A DNA stretch of 64,000 bases from Glutamicibacter nicotianae (GTDB taxonomy: Bacteria; Actinomycetota; Actinomycetes; Actinomycetales; Micrococcaceae): the NCBI RefSeq assembly GCF_006539525.1, contig NZ_BJNE01000007.1:62001-126000 (forward strand), given 5' to 3'. Shown here piece by piece: positions 17,638 to 26,884 of this stretch. The notes beneath the pieces are model-generated. The model made no database searches. It saw only the letters and a list, made by a program, of their open reading frames with translations, and was not told the DNA's origin. The stretch's first letter is position 1; the number at the start of each line of letters is the position of its first letter. A program made the position numbers and the translations under genes.

Positions 17638-19212
17638 ATGGAACTTGGCCTGGTAACTTCTGGACAGGCTCTGGCCTCCGTCGATGCGCTGCTGCCGCAG
17701 CTGATCGACGCGAAAATCGGCAGCCGCATTGCCGCGCAGGATCCCACCATCTGGGGTCCGGCGGCCGAGGCCGAATCCTCCATCCGCCTGGGCTGGGTCA
17801 ACCCCTTCGAGGCGGCCGGCAAGCTGATCCCGCAGATCCTGGATCTGCGCGACGAGCTGCAGGAGGAAGGACTGACCCGCATCGTGCTGTGCGGCATGGG
17901 CGGATCCTCGCTGGCCCCTGAGGTCATCACCGCGCACGACGAGGTGGACCTGGTCATCTGCGACACCACCGATCCGTCGATGGTCAAGGGCATCGTGGAA
18001 ACCGATCTGGAGCACACCGTCGTGGTGGTCGCCTCCAAGTCCGGCTCCACGGTGGAGACCGATTCGCAGCGCCGTGCGTTCACCGCAGCCTTCGAGGCGG
18101 CCGGCATCGACCCGGCCACCCGCCTGGTGCTGGTGACCGACCCGGGTTCGCCGATGGACAACCCGGAAGGGGTGCGCGCGGTCTTCAACGCCGACCCGAA
18201 TGTGGGCGGCCGCTACTCGGCGCTGACCGCCTTCGGCCTGGTTCCCTCGGGCCTGGCCGGCGCCGACATCGAAGCGCTGGTGGAAGAATCCGGACTGATC
18301 AACGACGTGCTGGCAATGGACGACGAGGACAACCTCGCGCTGCACCTGGGGGCGGCCATGGCCACCGCCGGCCGCGACAAGCTGCTCATCGCCTGCGTGG
18401 GCGATGCCCTGCCGGGCTTCGGCGACTGGGCCGAGCAGCTGATCGCCGAATCCACCGGCAAGGACGGCAAGGGCGTGCTGCCGGTTGCCGCGCATGTGGA
18501 TGCGCCCGAGCTGCAGAACCCTGCGCAGGATGTGCTGCCGCTGTTCATCTACGAGCAGCTGCCGGAGGAAATCGACGAGGACTCCACCGCCGTGCACTTC
18601 AGCGCGCCGCTGGGCACCGCGTTCATGATCTTCGAGTACGCCACCGCCGTGGCCGGCTACCTGCTGGGCATCAGCCCGTTCGACCAGCCGGATGTCGAGG
18701 CCGCGAAGGTGGCCGCGCGTTCCATGCTCGAAGCGCCGGCGCAGAGCGCACCGGATGCCGTGGACGGCCCGGTCGAGCTCTACGGCACCGAGGCCGCGAA
18801 CCTGGAAGCAGCCCTGGATGCGCTCACCGCGCAGCTGCCGGACGATGGCTACCTCGCCATCCAGGCCTACCTGGATCGCACCGCCGACCAGCAGCTCGAA
18901 GCGCTGCGTGATGCTCTGGCTGAGAAGACCGGCCGTCCGGTCACCTTCGGATGGGGCCCGCGCTTCTTGCACTCCACCGGCCAGTACCACAAGGGCGGCC
19001 CGGCACAGGGCGTGTTCCTGCAGGTCACCGCGGATCACCAGGAAGACCTTGAGATCCCTGGCCGCCCGTACACCTTCGGCGGGCTGATCACCGCCCAGGC
19101 TATCGGCGACGGCGCGGTGCTGGCTGACGCCGAGCACAACCGTCCGGTGCTGCGCGTGAACCTCACGGACCGCGCGGCGGGAATCGCCGCCCTGCTAGAG
19201 GCAGCGAAGTAA
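17638..19212 (+). CDS. pgi: Glucose-6-phosphate isomerase, short type related to transaldolase fusions
   Basis: A 524-residue isomerase with the SIS phosphosugar fold: LCGMGGSSLAPEV and VVASKSGSTVET near residues 80-145, and DPGSPMDN further on. It interconverts glucose-6-phosphate and fructose-6-phosphate. It resembles the isomerase half of bifunctional transaldolase/phosphoglucose isomerases more than the classical 550-residue Pgi, and lies directly after tal with zero intergenic bases. Together tkt, tal and pgi recycle pentose phosphates into glucose-6-phosphate for zwf 7 bp downstream. Confidence 0.9.
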   Translation: MELGLVTSGQALASVDALLPQLIDAKIGSRIAAQDPTIWGPAAEAESSIRLGWVNPFEAAGKLIPQILDLRDELQEEGLTRIVLCGMGGSSLAPEVITAHDEVDLVICDTTDPSMVKGIVETDLEHTVVVVASKSGSTVETDSQRRAFTAAFEAAGIDPATRLVLVTDPGSPMDNPEGVRAVFNADPNVGGRYSALTAFGLVPSGLAGADIEALVEESGLINDVLAMDDEDNLALHLGAAMATAGRDKLLIACVGDALPGFGDWAEQLIAESTGKDGKGVLPVAAHVDAPELQNPAQDVLPLFIYEQLPEEIDEDSTAVHFSAPLGTAFMIFEYATAVAGYLLGISPFDQPDVEAAKVAARSMLEAPAQSAPDAVDGPVELYGTEAANLEAALDALTAQLPDDGYLAIQAYLDRTADQQLEALRDALAEKTGRPVTFGWGPRFLHSTGQYHKGGPAQGVFLQVTADHQEDLEIPGRPYTFGGLITAQAIGDGAVLADAEHNRPVLRVNLTDRAAGIAALLEAAK

Positions 19213-19219
19213 GGCACGA

Positions 19220-20740
19220 ATGAGCAATCCACTACGCGACGCCCGCGACCGGCGGCTTAACCGCATTGCCGGTCCGGGCGCGCTGGTGTTCTTCGGAATC
19301 ACCGGCGACCTTGCCCGCAAGAAGCTCATGCCAGCGGTCTACGACCTGGCCAACCGCGGCCTGCTGCCCCCGAACTTCGCGATCGTCGGCTTCGGCCGCC
19401 GCGACTGGACGGCGCAGGACTTCGCCGACCAGGCCCGCGAATGGATCCTGGCCAGCGCCCGCACCCCCTTCAACGAAACAGTCTTCGCCCAGCTGGCGGC
19501 CGGCATGCGATTCATCTCCGGCGCCTTCGACGATGACGGCGCGTACGAGCAGCTTGCCGCCACCCTGGACGAGCTGGCCGAATCGCGCTCCACCGGCCGC
19601 AACCACGCCTTCTATCTCTCGATCCCGCCAAGCTGGTTCGAGGTGGTGTGCCAGAAGCTCTCCGAGCACAAGCTGGCCAAGGACAAGAACCCGGGCTGGG
19701 AGCGCGTGGTCATCGAAAAGCCCTTCGGGCACGACCTGGCCAGCGCCCGCGAGCTCAACCAGATCGTGGAGTCGGTGTTCCCGCCGGATGCGGTGTTCCG
19801 CATCGACCACTACCTGGGCAAGGAAACGGTGCAGAACCTGCTGGCGCTGCGCTTCGGCAACCAGATGTTCGAGCCGCTGTGGAACAACAAGTACGTGGAC
19901 CACGTGCAGATCACCATGGCCGAGGACATCGGCATCGGCGGCCGGGCCAGCTACTACGACGGTGTGGGCGCCGCCCGCGACGTCATCCAGAACCACCTGC
20001 TCCAGCTGCTGGCGCTGACTGCCATGGAGGAGCCCATCTCCTTCGACGCCGATCACCTGCGCAGCGAGAAGGAAAAGGTGCTCACCGCGGTGAAGCTGCC
20101 CGAGGACCTGGGGGCGGCCAGCGCCCGCGGCCAGTACACCTCCGGCTGGCAGGGCGCCGAAGAGGTCGTCGGCTTCCTCGACGAGGAGGGCTTCAACCCG
20201 AAGTCCAAGACCGAGACCTATGCCGCGGTCAAGCTGGAGATCAACACCCGCCGCTGGTCCGGCGTACCGTTCTACCTGCGTGCCGGCAAGCGCCTGGGCC
20301 GGCGCGTCACCGAGATCGCGGTGGTGTTCAAGAAGGCCCCGAACTTGCTGTTCACCGACCATGAGGACGACGAGTTCGGCCAGAACGCCTTCGTGATCCG
20401 CGTGCAGCCCGATGAGGGCGCGACCATCCGCTTCTCCTCCAAGGTGCCCGGCACCCAAATGGAGATCCGCGACGTGACCATGGACTTCGGCTACGGCAAC
20501 GCCTTCACCGAGTCCTCCCCCGAAGCCTATGAACGGCTGATCCTCGACGTGCTGCTCGGCGAACCGCCGTTGTTCCCGCGCCATGAGGAAGTCGAGCAGT
20601 CCTGGCGCATCCTGGATCCTTTCGAGGAGTACTGGGCCTCGCTGCCCACCCAGCCGGATCCCTACGCTCCGGGCTCCTGGGGACCTGAAAGCAGCGACGA
20701 GCTGATGGCCAAGGATGGAAGGACGTGGCGACGACCATGA
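19220..20740 (+). CDS. zwf: Glucose-6-phosphate 1-dehydrogenase
   Basis: A 506-residue enzyme performing the first oxidative step of the pentose-phosphate pathway and generating NADPH. The nucleotide-binding GITGDLARKKLMPAVYDL and the active-site RIDHYLGKETVQN are intact. ATG start just downstream of pgi; the 3' end overlaps opcA by 16 bp. OpcA is known to be needed for full G6PDH activity in Actinobacteria and cyanobacteria, and the coupling fits a complex made together. Confidence 0.96.
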   Translation: MSNPLRDARDRRLNRIAGPGALVFFGITGDLARKKLMPAVYDLANRGLLPPNFAIVGFGRRDWTAQDFADQAREWILASARTPFNETVFAQLAAGMRFISGAFDDDGAYEQLAATLDELAESRSTGRNHAFYLSIPPSWFEVVCQKLSEHKLAKDKNPGWERVVIEKPFGHDLASARELNQIVESVFPPDAVFRIDHYLGKETVQNLLALRFGNQMFEPLWNNKYVDHVQITMAEDIGIGGRASYYDGVGAARDVIQNHLLQLLALTAMEEPISFDADHLRSEKEKVLTAVKLPEDLGAASARGQYTSGWQGAEEVVGFLDEEGFNPKSKTETYAAVKLEINTRRWSGVPFYLRAGKRLGRRVTEIAVVFKKAPNLLFTDHEDDEFGQNAFVIRVQPDEGATIRFSSKVPGTQMEIRDVTMDFGYGNAFTESSPEAYERLILDVLLGEPPLFPRHEEVEQSWRILDPFEEYWASLPTQPDPYAPGSWGPESSDELMAKDGRTWRRP

Positions 20741-21678
20741 TGATCGATCTTCCCAACACCACCACCTCCAAGGTGGCCAAGAAGCTGATCTCCTCGCGCC
20801 GCACCCACGGCGTGGTGGCGCTGTCCCGCGTGCTGACCCTGGTGGTCATCACCCGCGAGGGCTTCGCCGAGAACGCGATCGAGGCGGCCAACCTGGCCAG
20901 CCGCGAGCACCCCTGCCGGATCATCGTGGTGGTGCGCGGCAACAAGTCCGAGGCCAACCGCCTGGACGTGCAGATCCGCGTGGGCGGGGACGCCGGCGCC
21001 TCCGAAGTGATCGTGATGCGCACCTACGGCCCGGATGTCGTGGCCGACGAGGCGCTGATCTCCGCGCTGCTGCTGCCCGATGCACCGATCGTGGCCTGGT
21101 GGCCGCATGGGGTGCCGCAGGATCCGGCCGGCACCGCGCTGGGCAGGCTGGCGCACCGCCGCATCACGGATTCGGCGGAGACCGAGGACCCGACCGCCGC
21201 GCTGTTCAGCCGCATTGCCACCTACCGGGCCGGAGACACCGACCTGGCTTGGACCCGGCTGACCCTGTGGCGTGCCCAGCTGGCGAGCATCATCGACTTG
21301 ATCGGCACCGACGGGCTGACCGCCATCACCGTGAAGGGCTCGGACAATTCGCCGTCCACCACCCTGCTGGCGGCCTGGCTGACCCTGTGCCTGGACGTCC
21401 CGGTGACCATCGCCGCGGACAAGTCCAACGGCGGGCTCTCCAGCGTCCGGCTCGCCCGCGAAGACGGCGACGTGGAGCTCTCGCGCCCCTCCGGCGCGGT
21501 TGCCCACCTGTACCTGCCCGGCAGCGCGCCGCAGCGCATCTCGCTGCCGCGGCGTTCGGTGGCAGAATGCCTGGCCGAGGAGATGCGCCGCCTGGACGCC
21601 GACGACGTCTTCGGCGAGGTCATCACGAAGGGCCTGGCCCTGACCAACCTGAGGAGCATCAGATCCAGTGATCGCTAG
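20725..21678 (+). CDS. opcA: Glucose-6-phosphate dehydrogenase assembly protein OpcA
   Basis: A 317-residue OpcA-family protein, with the conserved PIVAWWPHGVPQDPAG segment in the middle. OpcA allosterically supports or assembles G6PDH. The GTG at 20725 overlaps zwf by 16 bp and follows GGAAGGAC; an ATG at 20737 is an alternative. Its last 11 bp overlap pgl. No catalytic motif of its own is known. Confidence 0.93.
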   Translation: MATTMMIDLPNTTTSKVAKKLISSRRTHGVVALSRVLTLVVITREGFAENAIEAANLASREHPCRIIVVVRGNKSEANRLDVQIRVGGDAGASEVIVMRTYGPDVVADEALISALLLPDAPIVAWWPHGVPQDPAGTALGRLAHRRITDSAETEDPTAALFSRIATYRAGDTDLAWTRLTLWRAQLASIIDLIGTDGLTAITVKGSDNSPSTTLLAAWLTLCLDVPVTIAADKSNGGLSSVRLAREDGDVELSRPSGAVAHLYLPGSAPQRISLPRRSVAECLAEEMRRLDADDVFGEVITKGLALTNLRSIRSSDR

Positions 21679-22408
21679 GCAGATTCTCATCCACGAGGAT
21701 GCACAGGCTACCGCCCACGCCATCGCCGCCCGGCTGATCACCACGATCGCCGATGCGCTGGCGGCCCGCGGTGTCGCCCATGTGGTGGTCACCGGCGGTT
21801 CGCTGGGCATCGCCGCCTTGGAAGCCGTCGCGGCCAACCCCGCCAAGACCTCGGTCAATTGGTCGCAGGTGCACTTCTGGTGGGGCGACGAGCGTTTCGT
21901 CGCCTCCGATTCGGCTGACCGCAATGTGCGCCAAGCTGCCGCCCTGTTCGACGCGCTCGACGACCTGGGGCTGGACCGCGCCACCGTGCACGCGATGGGC
22001 GCCAGCGACCAGTACGAGACAGCAGAGCAGGCCGCCGCAGCCTACGCACGGGAGCTGGCCGAGGAAGCCGAAGAAGGCGCGCTGAATCCGGCCTTCGATG
22101 TGCTGATGCTCGGCATGGGCCCGGACTCGCATGTCGCCTCGCTCTTCCCCAACCACACCCGGTCGGATGAGCCAGGAGTCATCGCAGTCCACGACTCCCC
22201 CAAGCCGCCGGCGGACCGCGTTACGCTCTCCATGGGCACGATCAATACCGCCAAGGAGGTGTGGCTGCTCGTGGCCGGCGCCGAGAAGGCCCCGGCACTG
22301 GCCGCCGCGCAGCACGAGGTCAACGAGGTTGCCGTCCCTGCTTCGGCCGTGCACGGCACTGAAGCTACCCGCTGGATCATCGACCGCGCCGCGGCCACCT
22401 TGCTCTAG
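21668..22408 (+). CDS. pgl: 6-phosphogluconolactonase
   Basis: A 246-residue member of the DevB-type phosphogluconolactonase family, hydrolysing 6-phosphogluconolactone made by Zwf. It has VVTGGSLGI near residue 40, HFWWGDERFV near 75 and LGMGPDSHVASLFP, all typical of this glucosamine-6-phosphate-isomerase-like fold. GTG start inside the opcA end (11-bp overlap); last gene of the operon, followed by a terminator. Confidence 0.94.
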   Translation: MIARQILIHEDAQATAHAIAARLITTIADALAARGVAHVVVTGGSLGIAALEAVAANPAKTSVNWSQVHFWWGDERFVASDSADRNVRQAAALFDALDDLGLDRATVHAMGASDQYETAEQAAAAYARELAEEAEEGALNPAFDVLMLGMGPDSHVASLFPNHTRSDEPGVIAVHDSPKPPADRVTLSMGTINTAKEVWLLVAGAEKAPALAAAQHEVNEVAVPASAVHGTEATRWIIDRAAATLL

Positions 22409-22422
22409 CCAGCACCTCATCG

Positions 22423-22463
22423 CCGGTGCCGTGATCCTGAACTTTTCGGGATCGCGGCACCGG
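22423..22463 (+). terminator. Terminator of the pentose-phosphate operon
   Basis: An 18-bp near-perfect stem (22423-22440 with 22446-22463) starts 14 bp after the pgl stop and is followed by CCTTCGCTTTT. Confidence 0.8.
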
Positions 22464-22501
22464 CCTTCGCTTTTCCAGCACCGCCTGCCCGAGAGGATTC
22501 C

Positions 22502-23482
22502 ATGCTTTCCGCACCGTTGCCCGAAGCCGCGCAGCCCCGCAAGGTCACCGTGATCGGTGCCGGGGTCATCGGCCTGTCCACTGCCCATGAGCTGGCCGCC
22601 GCCGGCCACGAGGTCACCGTGATCGCCGACCAGCAGCCGCAGCAGACGGTCTCCGCGGTGGCCGCCGCCATCTGGTTCCCCTACCACTCGGAGAACTCCG
22701 AAGCTGCCGACCTGCTGCTCGCCCGTTCCCTGGCACGCTTCGAGCAGCTGTCGGGCATCGCGGAAACCGGCATCGATCTGCGTTACGGACTGAACTTGGA
22801 GGGCTCGGCGGACGAGGACCGCTCCTGGGCGAAGATCGTCACCAACGCCGCCGAAGCACCGGCAGAAGCGATCCCGCCGATTGCGGCCGCCGGAATGCAT
22901 GCCACGGTTCCGGTGATCACCATGCCCACCTACCTGTCCTGGCTGCAGGACCAGGTCGCGGCCTTGGGCGTGCGGTTCATCTGGCGCACGGTCGATTCCT
23001 TCGACGAGCTGAAGGACGATGCCGACACCGTCGTGCTGGCAGCCGGCTTGCGCGGCGGCGAGCTCACCGGGGACGACCAGAGCGTCTACCCCATCCGCGG
23101 CCAGGTGATCCGCCTGGCCAACACCGCAGGACTGTCCGACTGGCTCTGCTATGACGAGCATCCGCAAGGCGTCAGCTACATCATTCCGCGCCGCGATGAC
23201 ATCTTCGTTGGCGGAACCGACGTGGACCACGATTTCAACCTCGAAGCCGACCCGCAGACCGCCACCGAGATGCTCAGCCGTGCGATCGGCCTCGTCCCGG
23301 AACTGGAAGGCTGCGAGGTCCTGGAGCACAAGGTGGGGCTGCGCCCGGCACGCGAGACGATCCGCCTGGAGCGCATCGAGGGGCATGCGGTGCCCGTCAT
23401 TGCCGCCTACGGTCATGGAGGCGCCGGCGTGACCCTGTCCTGGGGCACCGCGCAGCGCGTCGTGGAACTGCTCGGCAGCTAG
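22502..23482 (+). CDS. FAD-dependent D-amino-acid oxidase
   Basis: A 326-residue flavoprotein of the DAO family. The dinucleotide-binding motif VIGAGVIGLSTAHEL is at 16-30, VAAAIWFPYH around 58-67 matches the DAO active-site loop, and the C-terminal GHGGAGVTLSWGTA is the family FAD/substrate motif. It oxidatively deaminates D-amino acids to keto acids, ammonia and hydrogen peroxide. GAGAGGA precedes the ATG. It is flanked by two stem-loops and appears to be transcribed alone; no D-amino-acid transporter or racemase gene is near. Confidence 0.88.
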   Translation: MLSAPLPEAAQPRKVTVIGAGVIGLSTAHELAAAGHEVTVIADQQPQQTVSAVAAAIWFPYHSENSEAADLLLARSLARFEQLSGIAETGIDLRYGLNLEGSADEDRSWAKIVTNAAEAPAEAIPPIAAAGMHATVPVITMPTYLSWLQDQVAALGVRFIWRTVDSFDELKDDADTVVLAAGLRGGELTGDDQSVYPIRGQVIRLANTAGLSDWLCYDEHPQGVSYIIPRRDDIFVGGTDVDHDFNLEADPQTATEMLSRAIGLVPELEGCEVLEHKVGLRPARETIRLERIEGHAVPVIAAYGHGGAGVTLSWGTAQRVVELLGS

Positions 23483-23494
23483 CGATGCCCTCGG

Positions 23495-23537
23495 CTTGCC
23501 GGCAGCCGCGCAGATACTGCGCGGCCGCCGGTTCAAG
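23495..23537 (+). terminator. Putative terminator after the D-amino-acid oxidase gene
   Basis: An inner perfect 8-bp stem CCGCGCAG-ATA-CTGCGCGG is extended outward by imperfect pairing of CTTGCCGGC with GCCGGTTCAAG. There is no strong T-tract, so it may act weakly or with Rho. Confidence 0.5.
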
Positions 23538-23587
23538 CTCTCCCCCAGCGGCCTGGCCGGCACCGCCATCGGTGACGGGAATCACCA

Positions 23588-23615
23588 TTGACACCCGTTT
23601 TTCCGGGCGTAGTAT
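23588..23615 (+). promoter_or_regulatory. Consensus housekeeping promoter of ktrB-ktrA
   Basis: TTGACA (23588-23593) and TAGTAT (23610-23615) are separated by 16 bp, which is close to the vegetative sigma-factor consensus. The ktrB ATG follows 60 bp later. No c-di-AMP riboswitch-like structure is seen in this short leader. Confidence 0.7.
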
Positions 23616-23675
23616 TTCCTTCGTACTCCTCGTCCCACGGTTTCGCGAGACGTTATTCCTACGATTGCGATCTCC

Positions 23676-25037
23676 ATGAATTTTCCCGCGCCCCGGCCGG
23701 CCGCGCAGCACAGCGTGCTGGCCAAACCGGCACGCGCAGTAGCATTTGCCTTCGCCGGTGCGATTCTCGTTGGCGGATTGCTCCTGTCCTCCCCGGCAGC
23801 CAATACCCAAGGCGTCTTCACATCCTTGGTCGACGGGATCTTCACTGCCACGTCAGCGGTGTGCGTGACCGGCCTGACTGTCTTGGACACCGCAACCCAC
23901 TACACCCTCTTCGGCAAGCTCGTCATCCTCATCCTGATCCAGGCCGGCGGCCTGGGCCTGATGCTGATTGCCTCGCTGCTGAGCATGCTGGTCATCGGCC
24001 GCATTGGCTACCTCACCCGGCTATCCACCCAACGCGAAAGCTCCGCGGTATCAGGCGAAGATGTGCGCACCGCCGCATTGATGATCATCAAGCTGTCGCT
24101 GGCCATCGAATCCGTCGTGGCGGCCATCTTAGCCATCCGCTTCGGGCTGGCCTACGGCGACGATCCAGCCGGTGCGATCTGGCATGGCGCATTCCATGCA
24201 GTCTCGGCCTTTAATAACGCGGGCTTCGCCCTGTATTCGAATAACCTGATGGACTTCGTCGCTGACCCGTGGCTCTGCATCCCTATCAGCCTCGCCATCA
24301 TCCTTGGCGGCCTGGGCTTCCCGGTCCTGGTCCAGCTGAGGCAGCACTGGCGGAACACGCTGAAATGGAGCATGAACACCCGTCTGGTTCTTCTGATGAC
24401 CGCATTGCTGCTCGTTGGCGGCACCATCTTCATCACCGCTATGGAATGGACCAATCCGAAGACTCTCGGCGAGCTCGAACCTGCGCAGCGGATCCTGGCC
24501 GGATTCTTCCAATCTGTGCAGACGCGCACCGCAGGCTTCAACTCCATCGACATCGGCGCGATGCATCCAGCCTCCTGGCTGGGCATGGATGTGCTGATGT
24601 TCATCGGCGGCGGACCGGCCGGCACCGCCGGCGGCATCAAGATCACCACGGCCGCGATCCTGCTGTTCATCATCATGACCGAGCTACGCGGCGAGACCGC
24701 AGTCAACGTCCTGGGCAAGCGGCTCTCCCGCTCGGTGCACCGCCAAGCCATCACGGTGGCGCTGCTGGGCGTCGCGGCGGTGTTCGCCGGCACGATGGGC
24801 CTGCTGCTGCTCACCAACTATTCCCTGGACCGCTGTCTCTTCGAAGCCACCTCGGCATTCGGCACCGTCGGGCTGTCCACGGGCATTACCCCGGACTTGC
24901 CGGATCCCGCCAAAGGCATTCTCATCGCGTTGATGTACCTCGGCCGCGTCGGTGTCCTCTCGCTGGGTTCCGCGCTTGCCCTGCGCGATCGAAAAGCGCT
25001 CTATGAACTCCCCAAGGAAAGGCCTTCAATTGGCTAA
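23676..25037 (+). CDS. Potassium uptake channel subunit, TrkH/KtrB family
   Basis: A 453-residue membrane protein of the TrkH/KtrB family. All four pore-loop motifs are visible: AVCVTGL, FNNAGF, TRTAGFNS and FGTVGLSTG, whose glycines form the K+ selectivity filter. It forms the ion pathway and needs the cytoplasmic KtrA ring. No clear ribosome-binding site precedes the ATG. Its 3' end overlaps the regulatory subunit gene by 8 bp. It begins downstream of a near-consensus promoter. Confidence 0.9.
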   Translation: MNFPAPRPAAQHSVLAKPARAVAFAFAGAILVGGLLLSSPAANTQGVFTSLVDGIFTATSAVCVTGLTVLDTATHYTLFGKLVILILIQAGGLGLMLIASLLSMLVIGRIGYLTRLSTQRESSAVSGEDVRTAALMIIKLSLAIESVVAAILAIRFGLAYGDDPAGAIWHGAFHAVSAFNNAGFALYSNNLMDFVADPWLCIPISLAIILGGLGFPVLVQLRQHWRNTLKWSMNTRLVLLMTALLLVGGTIFITAMEWTNPKTLGELEPAQRILAGFFQSVQTRTAGFNSIDIGAMHPASWLGMDVLMFIGGGPAGTAGGIKITTAAILLFIIMTELRGETAVNVLGKRLSRSVHRQAITVALLGVAAVFAGTMGLLLLTNYSLDRCLFEATSAFGTVGLSTGITPDLPDPAKGILIALMYLGRVGVLSLGSALALRDRKALYELPKERPSIG

Positions 25038-25725
25038 GCTACTGAATTTTCGCAATGATGCCAAGGGACTGCCCAAAGCTCACTCCGTGGCGGTGATCGG
25101 GCTCGGGCGCTTCGGAGAATCCCTTGCCCTGGAACTGATGAAGTCAGGAACCCAAGTTCTGGGCATCGACGTGCACGAGAACAACGTCCAGTCGCTGAAT
25201 GGCGAAATGACCCAGGTGGTCCGTGCCGACGCATCAAGCCGCGAAGTCCTGGAACAGCTATCGATCCACGAATTCGACCGTGTGGTGGTGGCCGTGGGCA
25301 GCCACCTGCAGTCATCCATCCTGTGCTGCTCGCTCTTGGTCAGCATGGGGATCCCGCAGATCTGGGCCAAGGCGCAAGATGATCGGCATGGACTGATCCT
25401 GGAGCAGCTGGGGGTCCATCACATCGTCTACCCGGAGAAGGACATGGGCAAGCGTGTTGCCCACCTGGTGCGCGGATCCATGATGGACTATCTGGAGGTC
25501 GATCCAGGCTATGCCATGGTCAAAATGAGCGCGCCAGCCACGTTGCATGGGGTGAAGCTCAGCGATGCGGCGGTGCGCAACAAGTACCGGGTGACCATCG
25601 CGGCCACGACCAATGCTGCCGGCGAATGGCAGAACACCGACGGCAACACCGTCCTTAGCACCGGCGACAAGATTCTCGTGCTAGGCTCGATTGCCGATAC
25701 GGAGAAATTCGGGCAACTGGCCTGA
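25030..25725 (+). CDS. Potassium channel regulatory subunit, TrkA/KtrA family
   Basis: A 231-residue RCK protein: a Rossmann domain with VIGLGRFGESLALEL near residues 18-32 and a downstream acidic GIDVHENN strand end, then a TrkA-C domain. It binds NAD(H) or ATP/ADP and gates the KtrB channel. TTG at 25030 is preferred because AAGGAAAGG lies seven bases upstream; the frame is open to 24952, but that would place 26 extra residues inside ktrB. c-di-AMP binding is known for some KtrA C-domains and is possible here. Confidence 0.88.
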   Translation: MAKLLNFRNDAKGLPKAHSVAVIGLGRFGESLALELMKSGTQVLGIDVHENNVQSLNGEMTQVVRADASSREVLEQLSIHEFDRVVVAVGSHLQSSILCCSLLVSMGIPQIWAKAQDDRHGLILEQLGVHHIVYPEKDMGKRVAHLVRGSMMDYLEVDPGYAMVKMSAPATLHGVKLSDAAVRNKYRVTIAATTNAAGEWQNTDGNTVLSTGDKILVLGSIADTEKFGQLA

Positions 25726-25732
25726 TGACGCG

Positions 25733-25771
25733 CAAGAGGCGCCCTCCACGTGATGTGGAAGGCGCCTCTTG
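25733..25771. terminator. Bidirectional terminator between ktrA and secG
   Basis: An 11-bp perfect stem (25733-25743 with 25761-25771) has an inner TCCAC/GTGGA stem. It sits in the 67-bp space between convergent genes and can serve both strands. Confidence 0.75.
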
Positions 25772-25792
25772 GCTGCTGCGGAAGGGTGCTGC

Positions 25793-26044
25793 CTAGGCTT
25801 CGACGCTGAATCGAAGCACCAGGGCAAGGCCGATGATCACGGCACCCCAGATCAGACCGAGAACGATGGTGATCCGGTTCAGGTTGCGCTCGGCAACACC
25901 TGAAGATCCCATGGAGCTGGTCATGCCACCGCCGAACATGTCGGACATACCGCCACCACGACCCTTGTGCAAAAGGATCAAAAGGGTGAGCAGGACGCTT
26001 GTGATGCCCAGCAATACCTGCAGAATGATCTTGATAATATCCAA
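25793..26044 (-). CDS. secG: Preprotein translocase subunit SecG
   Basis: An 83-residue protein with two hydrophobic helices flanking a glycine-rich cytoplasmic loop (HKGRGGGMSDMFGGG, about residues 26-40), the hallmark of SecG. It associates with SecYE in the plasma membrane and aids protein export. Last gene of the gap-pgk-tpiA-secG cluster, 22 bp after tpiA, as in many Actinobacteria. Confidence 0.92.
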   Translation of the reverse strand: MDIIKIILQVLLGITSVLLTLLILLHKGRGGGMSDMFGGGMTSSMGSSGVAERNLNRITIVLGLIWGAVIIGLALVLRFSVEA

Positions 26045-26066
26045 GTCGACGGTTCCTTAGTTAGAT

Positions 26067-26882
26067 TCAGTCGGTGACGAGATGATGCTCGAACCTGACA
26101 ATATTAGCAAATTCCTCGGCATCCAGGCTGGCACCGCCAACCAACACGCCATCGACATCGCGTTCGCGCATGATCGATGCGGCATTTGCTGCCTTAACAC
26201 TACCGCCATAGAGCAGTTGCGTCTTCTCGGCAATCTCCGCTCCGAAGCGCTCGGCCAGCGCACCGCGAATCGCGGCGCACATTTCCTGCGCGTCGGCCGG
26301 TCCCGCAACTTCACCGGTACCGATGGCCCACACCGGCTCGTAGGCGATGACCAGGTTTGCGGCCTGCTCAGCGGTAACGCCTTCCAGCGACTGCGCCAAC
26401 TGTTCCAAGGTGAAAGCCACGTGCTCGCCGGCCTTGCGCACTTCCAGGCCTTCGCCGACGCAGAGCATCGGGGTCAGCTCGTGGCGGTACGCGGCAGCCA
26501 GCTTGGCGGCGATCACCTGGTTGGTCTCGTTGTGGTACTCGCGACGCTCGGAGTGGCCTACCAAAACGTAGGTGCAACCGAGCTTCTTGAGGAACTGGCC
26601 CGAGATTTCACCGGTGTACGCGCCTGAATCCTGCGCCGACAGATCCTGGGCACCGTAGACGATGTCCAGCTTGTCGCCCAGGATCAGTGTCTGCACGCCG
26701 CGGATGTCGGTGAACGGAGGGAACACAGCGACCTCAGCACGATCGTAATCGTGTTCGTGGTCCTTCAGGGTCCACGCCAGCTTCTGCACCAGGGTGATCC
26801 CCTGGACGTGGTCCATGTTCATCTTCCAGTTGCCGGCAATCAGCGGCTGGCGCACAAAAGCGCCGTTCTGCGAAATGGTCAT
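26067..26882 (-). CDS. tpiA: Triosephosphate isomerase
   Basis: A 271-residue TIM barrel with AGNWKMN near the N-terminus (catalytic Lys), VGHSERR (catalytic His) and [11 protein letters not shown] (catalytic Glu), then [11 protein letters not shown] phosphate binding. It interconverts dihydroxyacetone phosphate and glyceraldehyde-3-phosphate. It starts 2 bp after the pgk stop, so the two are co-translated. Confidence 0.97.
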   Translation of the reverse strand: MTISQNGAFVRQPLIAGNWKMNMDHVQGITLVQKLAWTLKDHEHDYDRAEVAVFPPFTDIRGVQTLILGDKLDIVYGAQDLSAQDSGAYTGEISGQFLKKLGCTYVLVGHSERREYHNETNQVIAAKLAAAYRHELTPMLCVGEGLEVRKAGEHVAFTLEQLAQSLEGVTAEQAANLVIAYEPVWAIGTGEVAGPADAQEMCAAIRGALAERFGAEIAEKTQLLYGGSVKAANAASIMRERDVDGVLVGGASLDAEEFANIVRFEHHLVTD

Positions 26883-26884
26883 TC

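Noticed and set aside
15256-19137. A 1293-codon open frame on the minus strand opposite tkt, tal and pgi
   Set aside because: It lies codon-for-codon opposite the three sense genes, which share one reading phase. Antisense stops would need sense TTA, CTA or TCA codons, which these GC-biased genes avoid. Its translation is rich in Gly, Val, Gln and His and has no family motif.
21659-23569. A 636-codon minus-strand frame opposite pgl and the D-amino-acid oxidase
   Set aside because: It spans two real genes and their terminator, so it cannot be one coding gene; it is another codon-bias shadow.
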